Notes: a model not told the origin generated them from the letters alone. 64,000 bases of DNA from Candidatus Bathyarchaeota archaeon (GCA_023131225.1 JAGLZW010000019.1:62001-126000), one strand, 5' to 3'; shown: positions 17,736-26,619, numbered from the stretch's first letter. Numbers and translations are program-made.

Positions 17736-18793
17736 TGGAGAAAAAGTTTATGACTGGGAACGAAGCGATCGCTGAGTCGGCGATTCAAGCGGGTTGCCGA
17801 CACTTTTTTGGCTATCCCATAACTCCCCAAAGCGAGATTCCTGAGTATATGTCAAAACGTCTTCCTGAAGTTGGAGGAATATATCTCCAAGCCGAAAGTG
17901 AGGTAGCCGCGATCAACATGCTTTTCGGCGCTGCTGGTGCCGGTGCAAGAGTGATGACATCCTCTTCTAGCCCTGGAATCAGCCTCATGCAAGAAGGAAT
18001 CTCATACATGGTTGGTGCCCAACTTCCCTGCGTAATAGTGAATATCATGCGTGGGGGTCCTGGACTGGGCGGTATACAGCCTTCGCAATCCGATTACTTC
18101 CAAGCCACTAAAGGCGGAGGACATGGCGACTATCATCTGCTTGTGCTGGCGCCCCACACCGTGCAGGAGGCGGTTTCACTTACGATGGAAGCCTTCGACT
18201 TGGCCGACAAGTATCGCAATCCTGTACTAGTTTTAGGGGACGGTTACATTGGTCAAATGATGGAACCCGTTGAATTCAAAGAGACAACGCCATCGAAACT
18301 TCCCCCAAAGGAATGGATCCTTACAGGTGCCAAGGGGCGTCCTCCAAATTTGGTTAAGAGCCTCTACCTTGATCCTGAAGCTTTAGAAAAACACAATCTG
18401 GAAATAAACCGCAAAATTCAAGAGATGATTGCGAATGAGGTGCGTGTTGAAACCTATCAAACCGACGACGCTGAGGTTATTATTGCTGCTTATGGGACGG
18501 TGGCGAGAATTGCAAAAACTGCAATCAGAGTTCTCCGTGAAAAAGGTGTCAAGGTAGGGATGGTGCGTCCGATTACAGTTTTTCCGTTTCCCTACGACAC
18601 ATTTAGAAAGATGGCTGATAGAGTAGGCAAGTTTTTGGTGGTTGAGATGAGCCTTGGGCAGATGGTTGAAGACGTTAGGCTCGGCTTGTGCGGTGAAGCC
18701 AACATCCGCTTTTATGGGCGAACCGGAGGTATGGTTCCGAGTTATGATGAGATAGTTGCTGAAACAGAAAAGTTCGTAAAGGAGGCGTGTTGA
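17732..18793 (+). CDS. vorB: 2-oxoacid:ferredoxin oxidoreductase alpha subunit, VorB-type
   Basis: A 353-residue subunit. GYPITPQSEIPEYM near residue 27, QAESEVAAINM near 53 and especially RGGPGLGGIQPSQSDYF followed by KGGGHGDYHLL resemble proteins annotated as 2-ketoisovalerate (3-methyl-2-oxobutanoate) oxidoreductase VorB rather than oxoglutarate KorA. Substrate choice is inferred from that resemblance. A strong GGAGGA ribosome site at 17721-17726 fixes ATG 17732; a frame extending to 17645 is only upstream read-through. Fits oxidation of branched-chain 2-oxoacids. Confidence 0.9.
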   Translation: MMEKKFMTGNEAIAESAIQAGCRHFFGYPITPQSEIPEYMSKRLPEVGGIYLQAESEVAAINMLFGAAGAGARVMTSSSSPGISLMQEGISYMVGAQLPCVIVNIMRGGPGLGGIQPSQSDYFQATKGGGHGDYHLLVLAPHTVQEAVSLTMEAFDLADKYRNPVLVLGDGYIGQMMEPVEFKETTPSKLPPKEWILTGAKGRPPNLVKSLYLDPEALEKHNLEINRKIQEMIANEVRVETYQTDDAEVIIAAYGTVARIAKTAIRVLREKGVKVGMVRPITVFPFPYDTFRKMADRVGKFLVVEMSLGQMVEDVRLGLCGEANIRFYGRTGGMVPSYDEIVAETEKFVKEAC

Positions 18794-18796
18794 AAA

Positions 18797-19552
18797 ATGC
18801 AAGTGGAACTTGAGAAGGTTTTTGAACGACCAAGGGCCCTGCGTCCTGTGGTGACCCATTATTGCCCGGGCTGTGGGCATGGGATTGCTCATCGTCTCGT
18901 GGCGGAAGTGATAGACGAGTTGGGAATTAGGGAGAAAACTGTTGGTGTTGCGCCTGTAGGTTGTTCGGTTCTTCTCTACAACTATCTTGATGTTGATATG
19001 TATGAAGCCGCGCATGGTCGTGCGCCCGCGGTTGCAACTGGCTGTAAACGAGTTCACCCTGAACTGGTTGTTTTCACTTACCAAGGTGATGGCGACTTCG
19101 CTTCTATAGGGACTGCAGAAGCGGTTCATGCAGCCGCTCGAGGAGAAAAAATAACCACGATTTTCATTAACAATGCAATCTATGGAATGACTGGTGGGCA
19201 GATGGCGCCTACAACGCTTATCGGACAGAAAACCACAACCTCGCCCATGGGGCGGATTCCAGAGCGCGCCGGCTATCCAATTAGGATGGCAGAGTTGCTT
19301 TCAACACTTGACGGTGCGGCGTACATTGCAAGAGTTGCCGTGAACAATGCTAAACACATCATACATGCTAAGAAAGCCATAAAGAAGGCGTTTGAGACAC
19401 AAATAAAAGGTTTAGGCTACTCCATGGTTGAAGTCTTATCGCAGTGTCCAACTGATTGGCGTATGAGTCCCGTCGAGGCAGTAAAATGGGTTGAAGAGAA
19501 AATGGTGCCATATTATCCGTTAGGCGAATTCAAAGTTCCAAAAGAGGGTTGA
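18797..19552 (+). CDS. 2-oxoacid:ferredoxin oxidoreductase beta subunit (ThDP-binding)
   Basis: A 251-residue ThDP subunit with cluster or structural cysteines in [11 protein letters not shown] near residue 24, [10 protein letters not shown] near 51, the ThDP motif [13 protein letters not shown] near 99 and [16 protein letters not shown] near 125. The GMTGGQ segment is shared by Vor and Kor families. Follows the alpha subunit by 3 bases. Confidence 0.92.
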   Translation: MQVELEKVFERPRALRPVVTHYCPGCGHGIAHRLVAEVIDELGIREKTVGVAPVGCSVLLYNYLDVDMYEAAHGRAPAVATGCKRVHPELVVFTYQGDGDFASIGTAEAVHAAARGEKITTIFINNAIYGMTGGQMAPTTLIGQKTTTSPMGRIPERAGYPIRMAELLSTLDGAAYIARVAVNNAKHIIHAKKAIKKAFETQIKGLGYSMVEVLSQCPTDWRMSPVEAVKWVEEKMVPYYPLGEFKVPKEG

Positions 19553-19555
19553 CAC

Positions 19556-20116
19556 ATGGAAAAAACAGTTGGAAAACCTGTTTATGCCAACGTCATAATG
19601 GCTGGTTTCGGCGGCCAAGGATTGATGTTTATTGGAAAGCTTTTAGCGTACAGCGCCATGAAAGCTGGAAAACATGTTACATGGATACCTTCTTACGGCC
19701 CAGAAATGCGTGGAGGAACCGCCAACTGCACAGTCGTCATATCAGGCGAAGAAATAGGTTCTCCAGTCATAACCTCGCCGCAAGCATTGATAATTATGAA
19801 TAACCCCTCTTTGGAAGCATTTGAACCTCGGCTGCAAACTCAAGGATTGCTATTTCTCAACAATTCGTTAATCACCCGTCAACTCAGAAGAGAAGATGTT
19901 AAGGCTATTGCAGTACCAGCGAACGACATCGCAGTGGAAATTGGCGAAAAAAGAACGGCTAACATGGTAATGCTTGGAGCTTATGTGGCGCGGACAGAGG
20001 TTGTCTCTAAGGAAAGCATCCTGGAAGGTCTGAAAGAATTTTTTGGAAAGAAAATCCAATTTCTCGACGTAAACACGAAGGCCTTCGAAAAAGGAATGGA
20101 ATACGGCAAACGCTGA
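19556..20116 (+). CDS. 2-oxoacid:ferredoxin oxidoreductase gamma subunit
   Basis: A 186-residue subunit with [18 protein letters not shown] near residues 15-32 and [15 protein letters not shown] near 44-58, characteristic of Kor/Vor gamma subunits (PEMRGG replaces the PERMG of POR). It is the last gene of the delta-alpha-beta-gamma operon and is followed by a hairpin terminator at 20129. Confidence 0.92.
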   Translation: MEKTVGKPVYANVIMAGFGGQGLMFIGKLLAYSAMKAGKHVTWIPSYGPEMRGGTANCTVVISGEEIGSPVITSPQALIIMNNPSLEAFEPRLQTQGLLFLNNSLITRQLRREDVKAIAVPANDIAVEIGEKRTANMVMLGAYVARTEVVSKESILEGLKEFFGKKIQFLDVNTKAFEKGMEYGKR

Positions 20117-20128
20117 AGAAATACGCTG

Positions 20129-20147
20129 TAAAAACCGAAGGTTTTTA
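20129..20147 (+). terminator. Hairpin terminator after the Vor-type operon
   Basis: TAAAAACC-GAA-GGTTTTTA forms a perfect 8-base-pair stem with a 3-base loop, starting 12 bases after the gamma subunit stop. The descending arm supplies a T-tract. Archaeal terminators rely mainly on T-tracts, so the hairpin may be secondary. Confidence 0.5.
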
Positions 20148-20279
20148 TCTGTTGGATATGAGACGCGGGAAAACTATAAGAGACTCCGCGCGAATTTTAA
20201 AGAGCACTACACAGTATCTTGAGTACAGATGCCATCATGTGCTATCATGGTCCTCAAGTAAATTGGGGAGGTAGAAAAC

Positions 20280-20627
20280 GTGACAGAAGAAGAAAAAACT
20301 GCAAAACCAGAACCTGAACCGGAAAAAAAAGAGAAACCTAAAGAGGTTGTAAAGACGAGTGAGAACGCTGTCCTCATCGGCAGAAAACCAGTGATGAACT
20401 ATGTAGTTGCATGCCTTACCTACTTCAATTCAGGTGAGAAGAACATCTGCGTCAAAGCCAGAGGGCGAGCGATCAGCACGGCCGTTGATACTGTCGAGTT
20501 GTTGCGACGCGCCTTCACAAAAGACGTAGAGCTAAAAAGCATCGTTATCGGCACCGAAGAGGTACAAAGAGAAGAGGGAAGAAAAAGCAACGTCTCAACC
20601 ATCGAGATAGCTCTGGCTCGACCATAG
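20280..20627 (+). CDS. albA: Alba chromatin / nucleic-acid-binding protein
   Basis: A 115-residue Alba protein that coats DNA and RNA. After a 28-residue acidic-basic extension rich in Glu, Pro and Lys, the domain starts at NAVLIGRKPVMNYVVACL (residues 29-46) and includes VKARGRAISTAVDTVELL near 57-74. The loop Lys-Pro that is acetylated in Sulfolobus Alba corresponds to RKPVMNY here. The start is GTG 20280 with GGGGAGGT 10-16 bases upstream. The charged N-terminal extension is longer than in Sulfolobales. Confidence 0.93.
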   Translation: MTEEEKTAKPEPEPEKKEKPKEVVKTSENAVLIGRKPVMNYVVACLTYFNSGEKNICVKARGRAISTAVDTVELLRRAFTKDVELKSIVIGTEEVQREEGRKSNVSTIEIALARP

Positions 20628-20663
20628 ACCTGAAAGGTTTCCCTCAGTCCGCATCCAAAAGTC

Positions 20664-20713
20664 GGGTCTCAGGTTCCCGAACGACAGAACAAGGACCTGA
20701 CCCACACCTTTTT
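20664..20713 (+). terminator. Bulged hairpin plus T-tract after alba
   Basis: GGGTC(tc)AGGT(t)CC at 20664-20677 pairs with GGACCTGACCC at 20693-20703 (about 11 pairs with small bulges), followed by CACACCTTTTTCTT. It lies 37 bases after the alba stop and probably ends its transcript. Confidence 0.45.
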
Positions 20714-20882
20714 CTTAATATGAAGTATGGTATATCAATTCAAAAAAACCTTCTTGAAATTAAGTGTAGCTGTGCACGTTTTGTAATCCTTAAAAATTCG
20801 TTAACTCGTGCCTATGGGGCGAATTCATTTTAAGTTATATCGCGATAACTTGTATATATCGGAAAGAGTCCGATTCTCAGAG
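20714..20882 (+). promoter_or_regulatory. Promoter region of the helicase-nuclease operon
   Basis: The gap between alba and the helicase is AT-rich and without a credible gene. It contains the 10-base perfect palindrome TATCGCGATA at 20838-20847 and a TATA-like TTGTATATATC at 20850-20860. Transcription starting about 25 bases further would begin close to ATG 20883, suggesting a leaderless message. The palindrome next to the TATA box is a plausible operator. Confidence 0.45.
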
Positions 20883-20953
20883 ATGCAGAGGGACGAAATA
20901 TTACAAGCCTAGATAATGCACAGATAAAGGCTGTTAAAGATTCTTCAAGATTT

Positions 20954-23554
20954 GTGGGCATTTTAGCCTCAGCGGGTTCGGGAAAAACTAGGACACTAGT
21001 TGCACGAGTTATTCATGCCATAAGAGTAGAAGAACTAAAGCCTTGTGACATTGTGGCTTTTACTTTCACAGAGCGAGCTGCCAATGAGTTGAGATCTAGA
21101 ATTTTTCTTGAACTAGCAGATCTTGGACCCGAGCTCTCAAGGATGTTTATTGGTACAATACATAGTTTTTGTTATCGTTATCTTATGCAAGATAAACGTT
21201 TCATCAATTTTGAGGCTCTTGATGAGATAAATACAGAAGCACTTGTTTATAGGCTCTATGATTATCTTGGTTTGGATGAATCCTACGGGATGAGTTTTTC
21301 GAAGAACATAGAGAGGTTCTTGATGGATTACGAACTCTATGAAAATGAGCTTCTTGAAGTGACAGTCCTTCCGCCCGAAATCCGAAATGTGATAGCTAGG
21401 TTTGTAGATATTCTTCTAAAAAACAGATTGTTGACTTTTGGTTCTATGATCCGTTATGCTGTTAAGAATCTTACCTCGCAAACGCATGAATCTGAGATTA
21501 AGCATCTTCTTGTAGACGAGTTTCAGGATGTAAATCCAGCTCAATTGAGACTTATCAAAGCGATGATAGGAGATTCAGCAAAACTAACCGTTGTTGGAGA
21601 TGACTTGCAATCCATCTATCAATGGAGAGGGTCAGATGTTTCGCTATTGCTGAACTTCAAAAATCAATTTCCAGGAGCCAAACTTCATGTTCTTGACACC
21701 AATTATCGCTCTGCTTATCATATAGTGGAAATGGCAGAGACGTTTGCTAAAACAATCGAACCGAGACACGAGAAGGAAATGAGAGCATTTTCAGAGAAGA
21801 AGCCATCTAGAAATGTGCTCTTCCAAGAAGCTTCTGATGAGGACCATCAGTCGACTCTGATGGGTGAGTTGATTCTGAAACTAAAAAGTCAAGGTTATCA
21901 ATGGAGAAATATTGCGGTTCTTCTCAGATCTGCCAGAACTTCAGCCCCACCAATTCTTAGAGCTCTTAGACATTTAGGCATTCCCTTTTTCAGTCCCCAG
22001 GTCAGTATCGATGGGACCGTGATTACAGAAGTTTTTGTTCCTCTATTTAAGCTCCTTTCTGCTGAAACGGAACCAAGGAATGAAGAGGAAGAGGCTGAAC
22101 AAGACAGACTTATTCAAAGATTTTCGGTTGGAATTGAGAACTTTTTTCAATCCAGTATCGATGAAATCAGCTCGTTTTTAGAAAAATGGAAATCTGACAT
22201 TCAAATGAATAAAAGGAAGGCTTACAATGTTCGATTGTACCTTTTTGAGTTTTTCAAGAATTTGGGTGTTCAATTAAGCGGGGATGAAGTTGACCTTCTA
22301 CCACAGATAGGGACTCTCACTCAGATAATTCGATCTGTTGAAGAAATTCATCGCAGGAATCTTAAAGGGTTTTCGAGAAGGCCTTCTCTTGAAGCAGTCT
22401 ACAAAGAAATCTCGTATATGCTCGCCACACGAAGTGATGACTTCGGAGAAACAAATATGATGATGACTTCAGTTGATGCAGTCATAGTCACAACGGTACA
22501 CCAAGCAAAAGGGCTTGAGTGGCCAATAGTCATTGCTCCTTCAGTAATTGCAGGAAGATTTCCTGTGAGGGCAAGAGCCCATGAAACACCATTTGATGAC
22601 GAGATAGCAGGAAGATATGGGACATCAGAGACCGACGAAAGAAGATTGTTTTATGTTGCAACAACCCGAGCTATGGATGCCCTATACATACTCGGATTCA
22701 GACAAAAGAAAGCAAACGTTTCAAAGTTTATTAAGGATCTTCACAAAGCAAAGCAATTGAAAACAGTGCACCTTACAAATATCTCTGGCGAAGACCTTCC
22801 AAGACCGATGAAACAACCGGTCACCAAAGATAGCATTTCTACTAGTTTGTCGGATCTGTTGACATACCATGAATGCCCCTTCCAATATCATCTTCGAAGA
22901 AATTCAGGGATATATCCCCCTATCCGAGATGACTTGGGTTTTGGCCGTTCTCTTCATGAAATTATCCAACGAAGAGCTATGGAGCCTGATTCAGTTCAAT
23001 TGTCGAAACTCGTGCAAGAATATACCCATATCCCATTTGAATCCACTAGAGAGTTGGAGATACATAAACAGGCTATAACGCGACGAGTTAAGAGAATAAT
23101 CTCACTTGGACTATTAAAGGGTCAAACACGCGGTGAGGTTGACATTGGGATTTTCATGGAAAATGCCACGATCACTGGCAAAATAGATTGTCTAGTTAAG
23201 AATCGAAACGCAGAGAGTTTCACGATCCTTGATTGGAAATCTTCGATTCGTAAAGAGTTCTTGAAGCGTTACTTAACTCAGATTCAATTTTATGTGCTAG
23301 CATTGAAACATTCTGGAGCGTCTGTGTCAAATGCATATCTTGTCGACATAAAAAGAACATATGAAGAGAACAAACCCAACCTGGTCGAAGTAGATATTTC
23401 GCCCCAGGCACTGAAAAGCCTCGAGAAAGATCTAGAACAAGATTTAAAGGGGTTGAGAGAATTCATTTTCACACCAAAGAGTTCTCTGGGTAGTTGTCTA
23501 GGATGCGATGTCAACTCAATTTGTGGATTCGCAAAGATAGAGGGATCTAGATGA
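20954..23554 (+). CDS. UvrD-type helicase with C-terminal RecB/Cas4-like Fe-S nuclease
   Basis: An 866-residue superfamily 1 helicase-nuclease. Helicase motifs: Walker A ASAGSGKTRTL, motif II LLVDEFQDVNPAQ, motif III VVGDDLQSIYQWRGSD, motif IV DTNYRSAYHIV, motif V VTTVHQAKGLEWPIV and motif VI RRLFYVATTRAMDALY. The last 240 residues carry a PD-(D/E)XK domain (GKIDCLVKN, then FTILDWKSS) bracketed by a cysteine in YHECPFQYHLR and CLGCDVNSIC, the four-cysteine iron-staple layout of AddB/AdnB/Cas4. The Q-motif LDNAQIKAVKD is readable in frame just upstream (from 20909), but no standard start codon precedes it before a stop at 20846; ATG 20883 in another frame would fit after a one-base shift. Overlaps the next gene by ATGA. 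Confidence 0.88.
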   Translation: MGILASAGSGKTRTLVARVIHAIRVEELKPCDIVAFTFTERAANELRSRIFLELADLGPELSRMFIGTIHSFCYRYLMQDKRFINFEALDEINTEALVYRLYDYLGLDESYGMSFSKNIERFLMDYELYENELLEVTVLPPEIRNVIARFVDILLKNRLLTFGSMIRYAVKNLTSQTHESEIKHLLVDEFQDVNPAQLRLIKAMIGDSAKLTVVGDDLQSIYQWRGSDVSLLLNFKNQFPGAKLHVLDTNYRSAYHIVEMAETFAKTIEPRHEKEMRAFSEKKPSRNVLFQEASDEDHQSTLMGELILKLKSQGYQWRNIAVLLRSARTSAPPILRALRHLGIPFFSPQVSIDGTVITEVFVPLFKLLSAETEPRNEEEEAEQDRLIQRFSVGIENFFQSSIDEISSFLEKWKSDIQMNKRKAYNVRLYLFEFFKNLGVQLSGDEVDLLPQIGTLTQIIRSVEEIHRRNLKGFSRRPSLEAVYKEISYMLATRSDDFGETNMMMTSVDAVIVTTVHQAKGLEWPIVIAPSVIAGRFPVRARAHETPFDDEIAGRYGTSETDERRLFYVATTRAMDALYILGFRQKKANVSKFIKDLHKAKQLKTVHLTNISGEDLPRPMKQPVTKDSISTSLSDLLTYHECPFQYHLRRNSGIYPPIRDDLGFGRSLHEIIQRRAMEPDSVQLSKLVQEYTHIPFESTRELEIHKQAITRRVKRIISLGLLKGQTRGEVDIGIFMENATITGKIDCLVKNRNAESFTILDWKSSIRKEFLKRYLTQIQFYVLALKHSGASVSNAYLVDIKRTYEENKPNLVEVDISPQALKSLEKDLEQDLKGLREFIFTPKSSLGSCLGCDVNSICGFAKIEGSR

Positions 23555-24786
23555 CCCTACTCACCAAAGAAAACCAGATCTGGCGAATTGAACCTTCTAA
23601 AAAGACTAGCATAAATGCTGTACGTTATGCTTCAATGTCAGTGAACTGGACTTTTAACAGACTGGCGATCAAGGCATCGCCATGGACCTGGTATATAAGA
23701 ATGATGAGAATAGTTTCAGGCGTTGCAGTTCAACAATGCCTCATCAGAGAGTTGGAAAAGAGAGGTAAAAAAATCATTAAAGATCTATCAGATTACCGGA
23801 CAGAAGATACCTTCGATCTGGCCTTGCCAAATGGTGAGATACTTGACAGCAAAGCAAGTAATTACTATGTAGACTATGTCGGGCCAGAAATTAGACCGAA
23901 TTTCAGCTTGAAATATCTCATTGAAAACAAAGACTATTGCGGAAAAGACTATCGATCATTCTTTCCATGTCTAGTACCAGCTGAGCAGTTCAATGTTAAA
24001 AGGAAAAGACACAAAGATTACTATCTTTTTGCCATAGTCACCTGTATTAATTTCATAAGAGATAAGCTGACAGGAAGGGAAGATGATTGGCTTATTGCTG
24101 CCGTCCCAATGGATTTAGGAAATTTCCTTAACTACAAAAAGCTGGTTCAAGCCCGAGAAGAGGAAGGAAAAGGAATATCCTTAAGCTTCTCGGTCTCGCA
24201 TAACCATACGCTCGAGAAGTACATTCCTTCAAAGAAGAAAAAAACCCACAAATTTTATGTCGGATATGAAAAAGATGGGAACTTTTCCGAAGAGATGGTT
24301 GAGTTGGGTCTGAATAAGGCACATGAGTTCCCTAATATTTCGGGCTTTTCATATGTCAGAATGGACCGTGAAGAGTTTGAAACGTTTCATGCACTTATCA
24401 AGATGAAAATCAGGAATCATTTGACCAAGAAAATGCTCAATACAAGATTCAAGAATATTAACAAACTTCCCCAAAAAGTATTCTCATTCGGTAGAAAACA
24501 TTTCGCAAATCTTTATCCTCCAAAGTCTGAGTTTTTCTTCCTGGGATGGATTAGCTACGAATCATTCAAAGAAAGAATGGCCTCACTGCCTTGCTACGGT
24601 CCTCCTAAAGATAAGATCGACAAGTACAGTAACACTGAAGGTGTGCCATCGAGACCAGGGTTGCTGTATCCAAGAACTACGTGTTTTATATATCCGAATG
24701 TTTGGAGAGGTGGCATGAGGAACAAGAATTTCTATGTCCTTCCTAGGGATCTGCGAACAATGGATGAGCTTTTGAAAATAGTATAA
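23551..24786 (+). CDS. Unknown protein with PD-(D/E)XK-like nuclease signature
   Basis: A 411-residue protein that I cannot place in a named family. Around residues 54-101 it reads as a possible restriction-endonuclease core: a helix with VAVQQCLIRELEKRGKK, then D89 in TFDLALPNG and D99-S-K101 in ILDSKAS, the spacing expected of D...(D/E)xK. The rest is basic with many aromatic residues (for example FFFLGWISYESF near 334) and no obvious domain. ATG 23551 overlaps the helicase-nuclease stop, so the two are translated together and probably act together. It converges with the methyltransferase, stops 13 bases apart. Nuclease function is inferred. Confidence 0.6.
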   Translation: MTLLTKENQIWRIEPSKKTSINAVRYASMSVNWTFNRLAIKASPWTWYIRMMRIVSGVAVQQCLIRELEKRGKKIIKDLSDYRTEDTFDLALPNGEILDSKASNYYVDYVGPEIRPNFSLKYLIENKDYCGKDYRSFFPCLVPAEQFNVKRKRHKDYYLFAIVTCINFIRDKLTGREDDWLIAAVPMDLGNFLNYKKLVQAREEEGKGISLSFSVSHNHTLEKYIPSKKKKTHKFYVGYEKDGNFSEEMVELGLNKAHEFPNISGFSYVRMDREEFETFHALIKMKIRNHLTKKMLNTRFKNINKLPQKVFSFGRKHFANLYPPKSEFFFLGWISYESFKERMASLPCYGPPKDKIDKYSNTEGVPSRPGLLYPRTTCFIYPNVWRGGMRNKNFYVLPRDLRTMDELLKIV

Positions 24787-24799
24787 AGGAATGCTGATT

Positions 24800-26374
24800 C
24801 TAGATGTTTTCTCTCTTCTTGAAATGCAAACAAAAGTGATGGAAAATATTGCTGACCCAGACTATTCCAAGGGCGAAAGGTCGAATTTTGACATCATCTT
24901 GGCACCATAGAGTGTTTCCTAGATAGTCATAGTTTCCCCTTTTCCCACATAATCGCAATGTCAAATCCCAAGCCAGTGGGTAGATGACATGCTCTCGTTT
25001 CACATTTTTCACGATAACTGTTAAGAGACCACGAGGTTTCAGCAAGGTTGCCACTTGCGCATAAACCTCCTTTAATGCTTCTAAGAACCTCTCATAATTG
25101 TCAATGTTTCCTAGATCGTTAGGGTCATTTGAGTAATATTGAAGCAAGCGTCGCTTTCTACGTGATTTCTGGTATTCACTTCCACGGTTTCTCAAAACAG
25201 ACCAATAGGGGGGACTCGTTATACAATAGTCAAAGGTCATTCTTTTGCAGGTTGGATTTTCCATTATTTTCATAGCATCACCTTGAACCATCTTTATATC
25301 CAACTTGTTGTTATGCGGTGGATGATCCCTGTCACCCTGTGGAATCCACTTATCAAGACGTGTTGGCATCTGAGACAGAAGCCTTTCATTTGACACGTTG
25401 ACGAATTCTTGGTTAATATCCATACCGAGGGCATTTCTTCCAGTTCTGGCTGCAGCAATCAAAGTGCTTCCAGTTCCTGCCATTGGATCGAGTATTGTCT
25501 CACCAGGTTTTGTGAAGAATTCGATGAATGGTTCAATCAGTTCTTCAGGGAATTTGGCGGGATGATATAATTCGGTTTTACTCCGTGGGGTCGGTTTGAC
25601 AATGATCCAAGGAGGGATACTCGGTGGGCTCTTTGCTAATCTTAGATATTCCTCAGACGGTCTGAAAGGACTTCTTCTGTCATCTGTTGCTTGAAAAACA
25701 AGAAGATAGTAGACACTTCTATGATCTTCTTCATTGCTATGCGCCTCATTAGCCAGATCTTGAGCTTCGTCAACATCCTTTGTCTTGTCATAGAAGTTCA
25801 CTAATGCTACTTTCTCATCCCTTAAACGAAGATGCTCTCGACAGGCCAACGCAAAAAACCATGGGATTGGGAATGAAGTGGAAGATCTTCCTAAGAAATC
25901 AATCAGGATAGCACAATAACGCTTTGGAACAAGGATTTTTCTCATCAATTCAGAAAGTCTAGACGAGTATACTGCGGCAAAATCATCAAATTCGCTTTTG
26001 TCTCTTATCATTTGCCTGAAGTCGATGAACAAGAAATCATACGCTCTAGACCCGTTAAGTTCTGATTTAAGAATTCTCATTATATTATGATGATTTTCAA
26101 AGTTGCTCACCTTTTTGATTATCCTCTCACCAAAATGTTTCCCTGAATAGGTAACTTCTTTTTTGTCCAGGACAAGTATTCGAGAGGGGTTGCCATTTGG
26201 CCACCTGCTCTTAGTGAAGAAGAAAATGCATTCTTCAACTAAATTTTCAACACTCTCAAATATGAAGAAGCTTTTCTGAAACTTCATCCAGTTTTTATAG
26301 GACAAATCGTTCATACGATTTGGAGGTCCTTTTCCGCCTCGTTTTTTATTTGTCCTTTTCACATCTCGATGCAT
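24800..26374 (-). CDS. DNA N4-cytosine/N6-adenine methyltransferase with duplicated lobe
   Basis: A 524-residue DNA methylase. The active half has motif X LYHPAKFPEELI near residue 265, SAM motif I LDPMAGTGSTLIAA near 289 and catalytic motif IV TSPPYWSV near 388; TSPPYW favours N4-cytosine methylation. Residues about 105-200 look like a second, inactive copy of the region after motif IV: FLFIDFRQMI aligns with the FDYCITSPPYW segment, and both are followed by a helix, a LLKPRG or LVPKRY turn and a strand. It probably protects host DNA from the convergent helicase-nuclease/PD-(D/E)XK pair. The target site cannot be read. An acidic 48-residue ORF lies upstream on the same strand. Confidence 0.88.
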   Translation of the reverse strand: MHRDVKRTNKKRGGKGPPNRMNDLSYKNWMKFQKSFFIFESVENLVEECIFFFTKSRWPNGNPSRILVLDKKEVTYSGKHFGERIIKKVSNFENHHNIMRILKSELNGSRAYDFLFIDFRQMIRDKSEFDDFAAVYSSRLSELMRKILVPKRYCAILIDFLGRSSTSFPIPWFFALACREHLRLRDEKVALVNFYDKTKDVDEAQDLANEAHSNEEDHRSVYYLLVFQATDDRRSPFRPSEEYLRLAKSPPSIPPWIIVKPTPRSKTELYHPAKFPEELIEPFIEFFTKPGETILDPMAGTGSTLIAAARTGRNALGMDINQEFVNVSNERLLSQMPTRLDKWIPQGDRDHPPHNNKLDIKMVQGDAMKIMENPTCKRMTFDYCITSPPYWSVLRNRGSEYQKSRRKRRLLQYYSNDPNDLGNIDNYERFLEALKEVYAQVATLLKPRGLLTVIVKNVKREHVIYPLAWDLTLRLCGKRGNYDYLGNTLWCQDDVKIRPFALGIVWVSNIFHHFCLHFKKRENI

Positions 26375-26458
26375 CTGATTCTCCTACCTTATAATTATAT
26401 GAAATTGACAAGAAGGGTTTTTCGGTTGCCACTTGATTCAATAAGCATATCTGTCTGC

Positions 26459-26605
26459 CTAGTGGTCCTCTTCTGCTTCTGTATCCTCTAGGTCAATTTC
26501 TGCACTAGATTCATAACCACAAGCTTCAGAGTCTTCCATATCCTCATCTGGAAGAGGGTCTCTTTCTTCCTTCTCAGATTTCTTTGTAGAGTTTGTTTCC
26601 TCCAT
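26459..26605 (-). CDS. Highly acidic 48-residue protein, unknown
   Basis: ATG 26605 to TAG 26459-26461. The product starts MEETNSTKKSEKEERD and ends IDLEDTEAEEDH; 21 of 48 residues are Asp or Glu against four Lys/Arg, with no hydrophobic core apparent. It lies about 85 bases upstream of the methyltransferase on the same strand and is divergent from the RHH gene. Such composition recalls DNA-mimic or modulator proteins found near restriction systems, but this is inference; it could be a disordered tail-like peptide or a chance frame. Confidence 0.45.
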   Translation of the reverse strand: MEETNSTKKSEKEERDPLPDEDMEDSEACGYESSAEIDLEDTEAEEDH

Positions 26606-26619
26606 TCTTGAGGACTCTC

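Noticed and set aside
18383-19129. Long antisense ORF (248 codons) across the Vor-type alpha and beta genes
   Set aside because: It is fully opposite two clearly recognisable subunits, has low-complexity His/Asn/Arg-rich composition and no ribosome site or domain.
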